A DNA stretch of 64,000 nt from Streptomyces fumanus (lineage in GTDB: Bacteria > Actinomycetota > Actinomycetes > Streptomycetales > Streptomycetaceae). How positions within the stretch are numbered: position 1 is the first letter of the stretch; each line of letters starts with the position of its first letter. The translations under genes and the position numbers were made by a program. Where the stretch lies: positions 248,001 to 312,000 of the forward strand of contig NZ_BNBI01000007.1 of assembly GCF_014655295.1 (NCBI RefSeq), read 5' to 3'. Under the pieces are notes generated by a model. The model had not been told where the DNA came from, did no database searches, and saw only the letters and a list, made by a program, of their open reading frames with translations. Below are positions 22,223 to 30,626 of the stretch, one piece after another.

Positions 22223-22783
22223 ATGCCCATCACACACAAGCGCCTCAGCGCCCACACCCTGCTTGCCGCGTCAGCGATCCTGGTCGGTGCCCTGCTCACC
22301 GGCTGCTCCGACGACGACTCCTCGGACAACGCGTCGAGTTCGACCAGTGCCTCTCCCAAGAGCGGGTTCGAGCAGGCCCTCGCCCACGCCAAGTGCATGC
22401 GCGAGAACGGTGTGCCCGACTACCCGGACCCGAAGGAGGACGGCAACGGCCGGGTGCAGATCGTCCCGGGTCAGGGCGTCGACCCCAACGACCCGGACTT
22501 CCAGAAGGCCATGGACGCCTGCCGTGACCTGATGCCGCAGGGCCAGCAGGCCCGGGGCGGCGGGGAGATCGACTCCGCGAAGGTCGCCGAGTGGGCCAAG
22601 TGCATGCGCGAGAACGGCGTGCCCAAGATGGAGGACCCGAAGATCGAGGGCGGCCAGCTCATCGTCGACGCCGAGGCCGCCGGCGTCTCCCCGGGTGACC
22701 CGGCCTTCAACGAGGCCCAGCAGAAGTGCATGGACAAGAACCCCGGCGGCTCCCTCATGCTCCGCAGGGGCGGTGGCCAGTGA
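22223..22783 (+). CDS. Small lipoprotein with duplicated CMRENGVP motif
   Basis: This is a 186-residue secreted lipoprotein. A basic start (THKRLSAHT) and hydrophobic stretch run into the lipobox LLTGC with the lipidated Cys at residue 28. A Ser/Asp-rich linker follows. The body contains the motif KCMRENGVP twice (near residues 58 and 130), each paired with a later Cys (DACRDL, QKCMDK), so it is an internal duplication that may form two disulfides. Its stop overlaps the next start, so it is co-translated with a MacAB-like efflux system and probably assists it at the membrane surface. Its biochemical function is unknown. Confidence 0.85.
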   Translation: MPITHKRLSAHTLLAASAILVGALLTGCSDDDSSDNASSSTSASPKSGFEQALAHAKCMRENGVPDYPDPKEDGNGRVQIVPGQGVDPNDPDFQKAMDACRDLMPQGQQARGGGEIDSAKVAEWAKCMRENGVPKMEDPKIEGGQLIVDAEAAGVSPGDPAFNEAQQKCMDKNPGGSLMLRRGGGQ

Positions 22784-24111
22784 CCAGCATCGACGAGACC
22801 GACGGCAGGCAGGCGACCGGCGATCCGCCCGGCTCCCTGGAACTGCGCCACTCCGCCGAGGTGGCCGGCGGGACACCGGACGAACCACCGGGTGTCCTCG
22901 CCGCGCACCACGACGGAGCCGGCACCCCCGACGCCCCGGAGGAGAGCACCCGCAGGCGCCGCCCGGTCCGTACGACCCTGCTCGTGCTGATCGCGATCGC
23001 GGTCGCCGCCGCGGCCGGCGTGGCCGCCACCGGGGCCCTGGGCGGCGGCGGTGACGACGAGGGTTCGAGCGCCGCCCCGTCCGGCCCGGTGGCCACGGCG
23101 AAGGTCCAGCGCACCACGCTGACCAGCACCGAGACGGTCGACGGCAACCTCGGCTACGGCGAGGAGACCGCCGTACGGGCCCCCGCCGCGGGCGACGGGT
23201 CCAGCGGCCAGTCCAGCCCCGGCGGCCAGCCCGCGCAGGGCGACTCCTCCGCAGGCGGTGCCGGCGCGGGCATCGTGACCTGGCTGCCCGACGACGGCAC
23301 GGTCATCGACCGCGGCGAGACCGTCTACAAGGTCGACCAGGAGAAGGTCCCCCTGCTGTACGGCTCCACGCCCCTGTACCGGACGCTGAGCGACGGCAGC
23401 GAGGGCAGCGACGTGAAGATGCTGGAGGAGAACCTCTCCGAGCTCGGCTACGACGGCTTCACGGTGGACGACGAGTACACCTCCACCACCGCCGCCGCCG
23501 TCGAGGAGTGGCAGGACGACCTGGGCCGGGACGAGACCGGGACGGTGGGCCCCGGTGACGCGGTGGTCGCCGACGGCGCCCGGCGCGTGGCCAAGGCGAA
23601 GCTCGCCCCGGGAGACGCCGTCAGCGGCGACATCCTGACCTGGACCGGCACCGAACGCATGATCACCCTCGACCTCGACGTCGACTACGAGGACCAGGTG
23701 GAGAAGGGCACCAAGGCCACGGTGACCCTGCCCGACGACACCGAGGTCGAGGCCGTGGTGACGGACGTCGGCACCCCCACCACCCCGGACAGCGACGGCG
23801 CCTCGGCCGGCACCGACACCTCCAAGGAGGCCACCCTCCCCGTGGAGCTGAAGGTGAAGGACCAGAAGAAGCTGGGCCGTTACCAGGCCGCCGCGGTCGA
23901 CGTGGAGCTGAAGGACCAGACCCGGGAGAACGTGCTGGCGGTCCCGGTCAACGCCCTGCTGGCCGAACGCGACGGCGGATACGTCGTGGAGGTCGTGACG
24001 AACGGGAAGTCGCAGTACCGCCCGGTCGAGCTCGGCATGTTCGCGGGCGGCATGGTCGAGGTGTCCGGCGCCGGCATCACCGAGGGCACGGTCGTGGGGG
24101 TCCCGAAGTGA
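22780..24111 (+). CDS. Membrane-anchored efflux adaptor (HlyD/MacA-like) with peptidoglycan-binding domain
   Basis: This protein of about 443 residues starts at GTG 22780, overlapping the lipoprotein stop. A cytoplasmic N-terminus of about 65 residues is followed by one membrane segment (TLLVLIAIAVAAAAGVAA). The extracellular part has a lipoyl/barrel-like region (TAKVQRTTLTSTETVDGNL), a peptidoglycan-binding fold (EGSDVKMLEENLSELGY, then TTAAAVEEWQ) and a C-terminal adaptor segment ending AGITEGTVVGVPK. In Gram-positive bacteria such adaptors pair with a MacB-type ATPase and permease, which are the next two genes. It should link the transporter to the cell wall. Start codons further upstream lie within the lipoprotein and are unlikely. 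Confidence 0.87.
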   Translation: MTSIDETDGRQATGDPPGSLELRHSAEVAGGTPDEPPGVLAAHHDGAGTPDAPEESTRRRRPVRTTLLVLIAIAVAAAAGVAATGALGGGGDDEGSSAAPSGPVATAKVQRTTLTSTETVDGNLGYGEETAVRAPAAGDGSSGQSSPGGQPAQGDSSAGGAGAGIVTWLPDDGTVIDRGETVYKVDQEKVPLLYGSTPLYRTLSDGSEGSDVKMLEENLSELGYDGFTVDDEYTSTTAAAVEEWQDDLGRDETGTVGPGDAVVADGARRVAKAKLAPGDAVSGDILTWTGTERMITLDLDVDYEDQVEKGTKATVTLPDDTEVEAVVTDVGTPTTPDSDGASAGTDTSKEATLPVELKVKDQKKLGRYQAAAVDVELKDQTRENVLAVPVNALLAERDGGYVVEVVTNGKSQYRPVELGMFAGGMVEVSGAGITEGTVVGVPK

Positions 24112-24833
24112 CCGGCCTGACCCATCCGGTGGTCGAGCTGACCGGGGTGTCGAAGACGTACGGCGATGTCGTCGCGCTCCGGTCGGCCGACCTGGTGATC
24201 CAGCGCGGCGAACTCCTCGCGGTGGTCGGCCCGTCCGGCTCGGGCAAGTCCACGATGCTCAACATCATGGGCACCCTGGACCGCCCCTCGGGCGGCACGG
24301 TCCGCATCACCGGGCACGACGTCGAGCAACTGACCGACCGGGAGCTGTCCGCGCTGCGGGCCGGCACCATCGGCTTCGTCTTCCAGCACTTCCACCTCGC
24401 CGGCGGCGTCCCGGCCATCGACAGCGTCGCCGACGGCCTGCTCTACAGCGGCAAACCGCGCCGCGAGCGCCGCCGGGTCGCCGAACGGGCGCTGCGCCGG
24501 GTGGGTCTGGGCCACCGGCTCTACCACGAGCCGCACCAGCTCTCCGGGGGTGAGAAGCAGCGGGTGGCGATCGCCCGCGCGGTGGTGGGCGATCCGCCGC
24601 TGCTGCTGGCCGACGAGCCGACCGGAGCGCTGGACTCCCGGTCCGGTGCGGTGGTGATGGAACTGCTGCACGAACTGCACGAGGCCGGGACCACCGTGGT
24701 GGTCATCACCCACGACCGGGACATCGCGGCGTCCCTGCCGCGCGAGGTCCGGGTCAAGGACGGCCTCATCGAGCACGACTCCGCCTCCGCCGCGGTGACC
24801 ACCGCCGCGCTGCCGGAAGGGGCCGCACGATGA
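24108..24833 (+). CDS. ABC transporter ATPase (MacB/LolD type)
   Basis: This 241-residue nucleotide-binding subunit has Walker A GPSGSGKST, signature LSGGEKQR, Walker B LLLADEPTGALD and the H-loop ITHDR. The sequence around QHFHLAGGVPAIDSV is typical of the MacB/LolD group, which drives mechanotransmission across the envelope rather than classic export. The GTG start overlaps the adaptor stop by four bases. It works with the downstream permease. Its position inside the peptide cluster suggests self-protection or export, but no operator of the pathway activator was found in front of the operon. Confidence 0.94.
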   Translation: MTGLTHPVVELTGVSKTYGDVVALRSADLVIQRGELLAVVGPSGSGKSTMLNIMGTLDRPSGGTVRITGHDVEQLTDRELSALRAGTIGFVFQHFHLAGGVPAIDSVADGLLYSGKPRRERRRVAERALRRVGLGHRLYHEPHQLSGGEKQRVAIARAVVGDPPLLLADEPTGALDSRSGAVVMELLHELHEAGTTVVVITHDRDIAASLPREVRVKDGLIEHDSASAAVTTAALPEGAAR

Positions 24834-26092
24834 CCGCACCGCACCCGACGAGGGAACGCACGCCGGCCGACCGGCCCTGGGCCGACCTGCCGCCGCCGCC
24901 CCGGCCCAAGGCCGCCCGGCTGAGCCCCGCCGACGTGGCCCGGGTCGGCGGCTGGGGACTGCGCTCCCGGCCCATGCGGGTGTTCCTGTCGGCCCTGGGC
25001 ATCGCCATCGGCATCGCCGCGATGATCGGCGTGGTGGGCATCTCCACCTCCTCGCAGGAGGACCTCAACCGCAAGCTGGCGGCGCTCGGCACCAACCTGC
25101 TCACGGTCAGCCCCGGCACCTCGCTCAGCGGTGACGAGGCCCATCTGCCCGAGGAGGCCGTGGAGATGATCGGGAACATCCCGGCCGTCGAGTCGGTCTC
25201 CGCCCTGGGCGGCACGGACGCCAAGGTCTACCGCAACGACCGCATCCCCAAGGAGGAGTCCAAGGGGCTCACCGTGAGCGCGGCCCGCACCGACCTGCCC
25301 GAGACCACCGGGGCCGAGCTCGCCACCGGGCAGTGGCTGAACGGTGCCACCAGCAAGTACCCGGCCGTCGTGCTCGGTTCGTCGGCCGCGGAGCAGCTCG
25401 GTGTGCACCAGACCGGGCAGGACGTGCAGATCTGGCTCGGCAACCGCTGGTTCACCGTCGTCGGTATCCTCGCCCCCAACGAACTCGTCCCCGACCTGGA
25501 CTCGTCCGCGCTGGTCGGCTGGTCCGTCGCCGAGGAGAAGCTGGGCTTCGACGGCTACCCGACGACGATCTACACCCGCGCCGAGGAGTCCGAGGTCGAG
25601 GACGTCCAGGCCGTACTGGGCGCCACCGCCAACCCCGAGAGCCCCAACGAGGCCGATGTCTCCCGGCCCTCGGACGCGCTGGCGGCCAAGCACGCCACCG
25701 ACGACGCGCTGAGCGGACTGCTGCTCGGCCTGGGCGGCGTCGCCCTCCTGGTCGGCGGCGTCGGCGTGGCCAACACCATGGTCATCTCGGTGCTGGAGCG
25801 GCGCTCCGAGATCGGCCTGCGCCGGGCGCTGGGCGCCACCCGCGGGCAGATCCGCACCCAGTTCCTCGCCGAGGCCCTGCTGCTGTCCGCCCTCGGCGGC
25901 CTGGGCGGCGTCCTCCTCGGCATCGGGGTCACCGTCGGATTCGCCGCCTATCAGGGCTGGGCCGCGGTGGTGCCGCTGTGGGCCATGGCCGGCGGTATCG
26001 GCGCCACCCTCGTCATCGGCGGCCTGGCGGGTTTCTACCCCGCCGTACGCGCCGCCCGGCTGCCTCCGACGGAGGCCCTGGCGACTACGTAG
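24830..26092 (+). CDS. MacB/FtsX-type ABC permease
   Basis: This 420-residue membrane protein has the MacB layout: one N-terminal membrane segment (VFLSALGIAIGIAAMIGVVGI), a large extracellular domain (about residues 70-290) and three C-terminal segments. These include GLLLGLGGVALLVGGVGVANTM followed by the conserved VLERRSEIGLRRALGATRGQI. The ATG overlaps the ATPase stop (ATGA). It forms the transport core with the preceding ATPase and adaptor and is the last gene of that operon. Confidence 0.93.
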   Translation: MTAPHPTRERTPADRPWADLPPPPRPKAARLSPADVARVGGWGLRSRPMRVFLSALGIAIGIAAMIGVVGISTSSQEDLNRKLAALGTNLLTVSPGTSLSGDEAHLPEEAVEMIGNIPAVESVSALGGTDAKVYRNDRIPKEESKGLTVSAARTDLPETTGAELATGQWLNGATSKYPAVVLGSSAAEQLGVHQTGQDVQIWLGNRWFTVVGILAPNELVPDLDSSALVGWSVAEEKLGFDGYPTTIYTRAEESEVEDVQAVLGATANPESPNEADVSRPSDALAAKHATDDALSGLLLGLGGVALLVGGVGVANTMVISVLERRSEIGLRRALGATRGQIRTQFLAEALLLSALGGLGGVLLGIGVTVGFAAYQGWAAVVPLWAMAGGIGATLVIGGLAGFYPAVRAARLPPTEALATT

Positions 26093-26153
26093 CGTCACCC
26101 TCTAGACCGCGGTGCCTCCGTCGCAATCCCCCGCCGGCGGGGGCACCGCTCCT

Positions 26154-26182
26154 GTCCAAGTGCTCGGATCGAGCACTTGGAC
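26154..26182 (+). promoter_or_regulatory. StrR/Bbr-type operator, perfect GTCCAA-N17-TTGGAC palindrome, upstream of mbtH-ABC operon
   Basis: GTCCAA (26154-26159) and TTGGAC (26177-26182) are separated by exactly 17 bases. The spacer is itself symmetrical, so the whole perfect inverted repeat runs 26153-26183 around GAT. The same half-sites and spacing occur at 37190-37218 before the hpgT-dpg operon. From memory, the balhimycin activator Bbr binds GTCCA(a)-N17-(t)TGGAC. A StrR-type protein is encoded at 32521-33525. It could instead be a hairpin ending the permease gene, but there is no T-tract. Confidence 0.84.
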
Positions 26183-26361
26183 ACGCTGTCGCCCTACCCG
26201 GGTTCATGTGATCCTGACGCGAAACCGCGCGGGAAGTGCGCGCGGTGAATTCCCGTAATACGCGGCCCGCGGTGCCCGACCGGCAACGCCTTGTTGGTCG
26301 TTCGGGGGTTCGGTTAGCGTGTTTCACGCCTATTCCGGCACAAAAACCCACGGGAGCAGTG

Positions 26362-26586
26362 ATGGCGAATCCGTTCGACGACGAAAACGGATCTTTCCTG
26401 GTGCTGGTGAACAAAGAGAACCAGCACTCGCTCTGGCCCGCATTCGCCGAAGTGCCGCCCGGCTGGCGGGTGGCATTCGGCGAGAGCAACCGAAAGGAGT
26501 GCATGGCGTACATCGAGGAGAACTGGCAGGATATGCGTCCGCAAAGCCTCATCGACGCCATGCGGAAATCCGAAGCGGCCCGCTAA
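26362..26586 (+). CDS. MbtH-like protein, A-domain chaperone
   Basis: This 74-residue protein has the family signature: NxENQHSLWP, PPGWRVAFGE, ECMAYIEENW and DMRPQSL. MbtH-like proteins bind NRPS adenylation domains and are often needed for their solubility and activity, so its partners are the A domains of the NRPSs at 1-19.2 kb. ATG 26362 is preceded by GGGAG. An in-frame extension to 26236 would add non-homologous residues and is rejected. The StrR-type operator lies about 180 bases upstream. Confidence 0.96.
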   Translation: MANPFDDENGSFLVLVNKENQHSLWPAFAEVPPGWRVAFGESNRKECMAYIEENWQDMRPQSLIDAMRKSEAAR

Positions 26587-26628
26587 CCAAGGCCACCCGA
26601 CGGTGACTACGAGACAGAGGTGGTATCT

Positions 26629-28815
26629 GTGGCCATGATGGGTGGCCCAGGGCCGATGATCATCAGAAGTGACGGGCCCGACTCCTCGATCAAGAATCAG
26701 CGAGCCAAGCCCGGCACGGCGAAACGGATTCTCCCTTACACCAGGCCGCACCGCCGCAGCATAGGCTGTCTCCTGGTCCTCACCACGCTCAACGCCGGCT
26801 GCGCGGTCGCCCCGCCGCTGCTGCTCAAGTACCTGATCGACGACGGGATCCTGGCGGGGGACACCTCGGTCGTCGTCTGGCTGGCCGTGGCCGTCGCGGT
26901 CCTCGCGGCCGTCGCCGCCCTCGTGGGCCTCGGCGAGTCCTGGTACTCCGCCCAGGTCAGCGAGGGCCTGATCTACGATCTGCGCACCAAGGTCTTCGAC
27001 CATGTGCAGCGCCAGCCGCTGGCCTTCTTCACCCGCGCCCAGACCGGCGCCCTGGTCAGCCGGCTCAACACCGATGTGATCGGCGCCCAGCAGGCCGTCA
27101 CCCAACTGCTGTCGACGGTCGTCTCCGCCGGACTGACCATGGTCTTCGTCCTGGCGACCATGTTCTACCTGTCCTGGACGATCACGCTCTTCTCGCTGCT
27201 GCTCGTGCCGTTCTTCATCCTCCCCGGCCGGCTCATCGGCCGCCGGATGCAGGCACTGGTGCGTCAGCACATGCAGGCCAACGCCGACATGGGCTCGATG
27301 ATGCACGAGCGCTTCAACGTCAGCGGCGCGCTGCTCGCCAAGCTGTACGGCCGGCCCGACAAGGAGACCCGCGGCTACGCGAAGCTGGCCGCCCGGGGAC
27401 GCGACATCGGCGTCCGCAACTCCGTCGCCATGAAGATGCTGTTCCTCACCACCATGTTCGTCGGCTCGATCGCCACCGCGGCCGTATACGGCATCGGCGG
27501 CAAGCTGGCGATCGACGGTTCCTTCCAGATCGGCACCCTGGTCGCCATGGCCACCCTGCTCACCCGGCTGATGGGCCCGGTCGGGCAGTTGTCCAACGCC
27601 CAGGCCGACGCGATGACCGCGCTGGTCAGCTTCGACCGGCTGTTCGAGGTGCTCGACCTCAAGCCGCTGATCGCCGAGAAGCCCGGCGCCGTGGCGCTGC
27701 CGAAGGCCCAGGGCGAGCAGGTCGAGGCACCCGAGATCGAGTTCCAGGGCGTGTCCTTCCGCTACCCGAAGGCCGCCGACGTCTCGCTGGCCTCCCTGGA
27801 ATCCATCGCGATGCCCTCGCACGACCGCGACACGGACAACGACTGGACGCTGCGCGACCTCAGCTTCACCGCGCCCGCCGGCAAGCTGACCGCACTGGTC
27901 GGCCCGTCCGGCGCGGGCAAGACCACGCTGACCCACCTGGTGCCCCGGCTGTACGACCCGAACGAGGGCGTGGTGCGCATCGACGGCCACGACCTGCGGG
28001 ACCTGACGCTGGAGTCGCTGAACGCCACGGTCGGCATGGTCACCCAGGACTCGCACCTGTACCACACCACCATCCGCGAGAACCTGCTGTACGCCCGCCC
28101 CGACGCCACCGAGCAGCAACTGATCGAGGCGTGCCGGGCGGCGCAGATCTGGAAGCTGGTGGAGTCGCTGCCCAACGGCCTGGACACCATGGTCGGTGAC
28201 CGCGGCTACCGGCTGTCCGGCGGTGAGAAGCAGCGCATCGCGATGGCCCGGCTGCTGCTGAAGGCACCGCCCGTCGTCGTCCTCGACGAGGCCACCGCGC
28301 ACCTGGACTCCGAGTCGGAGGCCGCGCTGCAGCGGGCGCTGAAGACCGCCCTCGCCGGCCGGACCTCGCTGGTCATCGCGCACCGGCTGTCCACGATCCG
28401 GGACGCCGACCAGATCCTGGTGGTCGACGAGGGCCGGATCGTGGAGAGCGGCACCCACGACGAGCTGCTCGCCCTCGACGGCCTGTACGCCGAGCTGTAC
28501 CGCACCCAGTTCTCCCGCCGGCCGGCCCTGAACGGCGACGCCCCGGAGCCCGAGCGCGTCCCCGAACCGGCGGGCGCCCCCGGCCACTTCATGGGCGGTC
28601 CGGGCGGTCCGGGCCCGGTGTTCCACGGCCCCGGCCCCGGCGGTCCGGGCGGTCCCGGTCCGGTGTTCCACGGTCCCGGCCCCGGTGGCCCCGGCCCCGG
28701 CGGACCCGGCGGTCCGGGTCCGGTGTTCCACGGCCCCGGCCCCGGCGGTCCCGGTCCCGGGCCGATGTTCCACGGTCCCGGCCCGCACGGGGAGCCGGGC
28801 CAGCACCCCTCCTAG
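26629..28815 (+). CDS. ABC exporter (fused membrane and ATPase domains) with repetitive Gly/Pro/His tail
   Basis: This protein of about 728 residues is a half-transporter that should act as a dimer and export the peptide, as similar exporters do in glycopeptide clusters. The membrane domain (about residues 30-340) has several hydrophobic segments. The ATPase domain has Walker A GPSGAGKTT, signature LSGGEKQR and VVVLDEATAHLDS. A hydrophilic insertion (SHDRDTDNDW) follows the first ATPase strand. The last 75 or so residues are almost only G, P, F and H. GTG 26629 is preferred because GAGG at 26617-26620 is 8 bases away; GTG 26620 is also possible. It follows mbtH by 42 bases. Confidence 0.92.
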   Translation: MAMMGGPGPMIIRSDGPDSSIKNQRAKPGTAKRILPYTRPHRRSIGCLLVLTTLNAGCAVAPPLLLKYLIDDGILAGDTSVVVWLAVAVAVLAAVAALVGLGESWYSAQVSEGLIYDLRTKVFDHVQRQPLAFFTRAQTGALVSRLNTDVIGAQQAVTQLLSTVVSAGLTMVFVLATMFYLSWTITLFSLLLVPFFILPGRLIGRRMQALVRQHMQANADMGSMMHERFNVSGALLAKLYGRPDKETRGYAKLAARGRDIGVRNSVAMKMLFLTTMFVGSIATAAVYGIGGKLAIDGSFQIGTLVAMATLLTRLMGPVGQLSNAQADAMTALVSFDRLFEVLDLKPLIAEKPGAVALPKAQGEQVEAPEIEFQGVSFRYPKAADVSLASLESIAMPSHDRDTDNDWTLRDLSFTAPAGKLTALVGPSGAGKTTLTHLVPRLYDPNEGVVRIDGHDLRDLTLESLNATVGMVTQDSHLYHTTIRENLLYARPDATEQQLIEACRAAQIWKLVESLPNGLDTMVGDRGYRLSGGEKQRIAMARLLLKAPPVVVLDEATAHLDSESEAALQRALKTALAGRTSLVIAHRLSTIRDADQILVVDEGRIVESGTHDELLALDGLYAELYRTQFSRRPALNGDAPEPERVPEPAGAPGHFMGGPGGPGPVFHGPGPGGPGGPGPVFHGPGPGGPGPGGPGGPGPVFHGPGPGGPGPGPMFHGPGPHGEPGQHPS
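28585..28812 (+). repeat. In-frame repeat encoding GPGPVFHGPGPGG units at the exporter C-terminus
   Basis: Four imperfect copies encode (V/M)FHGPGP separated by runs of GGPGGPGP. The four VFH/MFH centres occur at near-regular steps of about 15-18 residues. The segment is predicted to be disordered and cytoplasmic, after the ATPase domain. Such low-complexity tails are prone to copy-number change. Confidence 0.85.
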
Positions 28816-28836
28816 CGAGCGCCACCGCACGTGAAA

Positions 28837-28867
28837 CGTCCCCGGCGGGAGATTCCCGCCGGGGACG
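28837..28867. terminator. Bidirectional hairpin between convergent exporter and sulfotransferase genes
   Basis: CGTCCCCGGCGGGA (28837-28850) and TCCCGCCGGGGACG (28854-28867) pair perfectly over 14 bp with loop GAT. The genes on both sides run toward it. Confidence 0.88.
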
Positions 28868-28884
28868 CCTCATGTTCCGGTCGT

Positions 28885-29523
<639 letters not shown>

Positions 29524-29576
29524 GGTTCCTCCTCGTACGGGACGGACGTGCGGTCGGGGGGCGGGGGAGCGGCGGC

Positions 29577-30626
29577 TCAGGAGCCGCACAGCAGGACCGC
29601 CCAGATCGTGGCGCCCGGACCGAAGGCCAGGACCACGCCGTACCGGCCGGGGCCCAGCGGCCGGGTGCGCTGCAATCGTCCCAGCACACCCAGCACGGCG
29701 GGAGCCGCGGTGTTGCCGTACTCGCGCATCACCGACCGGGCCACGGCCACCGAGTCCGCCGGCAGGCCGATCGCCTCCTCGACCCGGTCCAGGATGCGCC
29801 GCCCGCCCGGGTGCACCGCCCACCAGGCGATGTCCTCCCAGGCCAGGCCGTTGCGGGCGAGCAGTTCCTTGGCCGGCAGGCCGACCGCGGAGGCGACCAC
29901 GTCGGGCATGGTCGGCGCCAGCCGGATCCGCAGCCCCAGGTCGCCGAGGTGCACCTGGAGGTCCTCGGCGTGCGCGGGGACGGTCAGTTGCTCGGCGTCG
30001 ACCACCCGCGCCCCGGGCGTACCCGGGGTGTCCGGCCGCAGCACGACCGCGGCGGCACCGTCGCCGAACAGGGTCAGCACGACCGCCGCCTCCTTGTCGT
30101 AGGGCGGCGGCTGGAGGTGAGGGGAGAACAGGTCGACCGCGAGCAGCACGGCGGGCCGGCCGCGCGCCGCGACCCAGTGGGCGCAGGTGGTCAGGGCCGG
30201 TACGGCGGCGTAGCAGCCCATCGGGCCCAGGGAGAGGATCTCCGTGTTCTCCCGCATGCCGAGGAGCGGCGCGAGGGCGTCCAGGCCGGGAGCGGAGTGG
30301 GTCGTGGTGGTGACGGTGGCCAGCAGGCCGATGTCCTGCGGGCGCAGCCCGGCCGCGTCGAGGACTTCTCGTACGGTCGCGGCGCCGAGCCGGGTGGCCT
30401 CGGTCAGACCGCGGTCCATCCGCTGCCGGGTGGACCACTGCCGGGGGTCCTCGGCGCGGGGGTCGACCGCCATGCCCTTGGTGGCGATGGCGGAGTTGGC
30501 GACGACCCGGGCGACGGCGTCACCGCCGGGGTCGGCCGCGACGTGGCCGGCGAGTTCCGCCGTGCTCACCAGCGGCGGGGTGCGGAAGGCGATGTCGGTG
30601 ATACACGCGTCCGGCATGGGGGTCAT
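29577..30626 (-). CDS. Second type III polyketide synthase (Cpz6-like candidate)
   Basis: This 349-residue protein of the chalcone synthase family has the catalytic triad visible as Cys138 in LGPMGCYAAVP, His in AVHPGGRRIL and Asn in REYGNTAAPAVL. It is clearly different from DpgA at 39858. The start at ATG 30626 overlaps the preceding sulfotransferase stop (ATGA); ATG 30617 is an alternative. It is flanked by two different sulfotransferases, as in caprazamycin-type clusters, where Cpz6 makes a pyrone that accepts sulfate from PAPS and hands it to the antibiotic. The predicted product here is therefore a small phenolic or pyrone sulfate carrier, not a monomer of the peptide. This last point is inference. 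Confidence 0.87.
   Translation of the reverse strand: MTPMPDACITDIAFRTPPLVSTAELAGHVAADPGGDAVARVVANSAIATKGMAVDPRAEDPRQWSTRQRMDRGLTEATRLGAATVREVLDAAGLRPQDIGLLATVTTTTHSAPGLDALAPLLGMRENTEILSLGPMGCYAAVPALTTCAHWVAARGRPAVLLAVDLFSPHLQPPPYDKEAAVVLTLFGDGAAAVVLRPDTPGTPGARVVDAEQLTVPAHAEDLQVHLGDLGLRIRLAPTMPDVVASAVGLPAKELLARNGLAWEDIAWWAVHPGGRRILDRVEEAIGLPADSVAVARSVMREYGNTAAPAVLGVLGRLQRTRPLGPGRYGVVLAFGPGATIWAVLLCGS

Noticed and set aside
26153..26183. Reading the palindrome as the terminator of the MacB operon
   Set aside because: No T-tract, and the same half-sites with 17-base spacing recur at 37190 without spacer symmetry, which fits an operator better; a dual role is not excluded.
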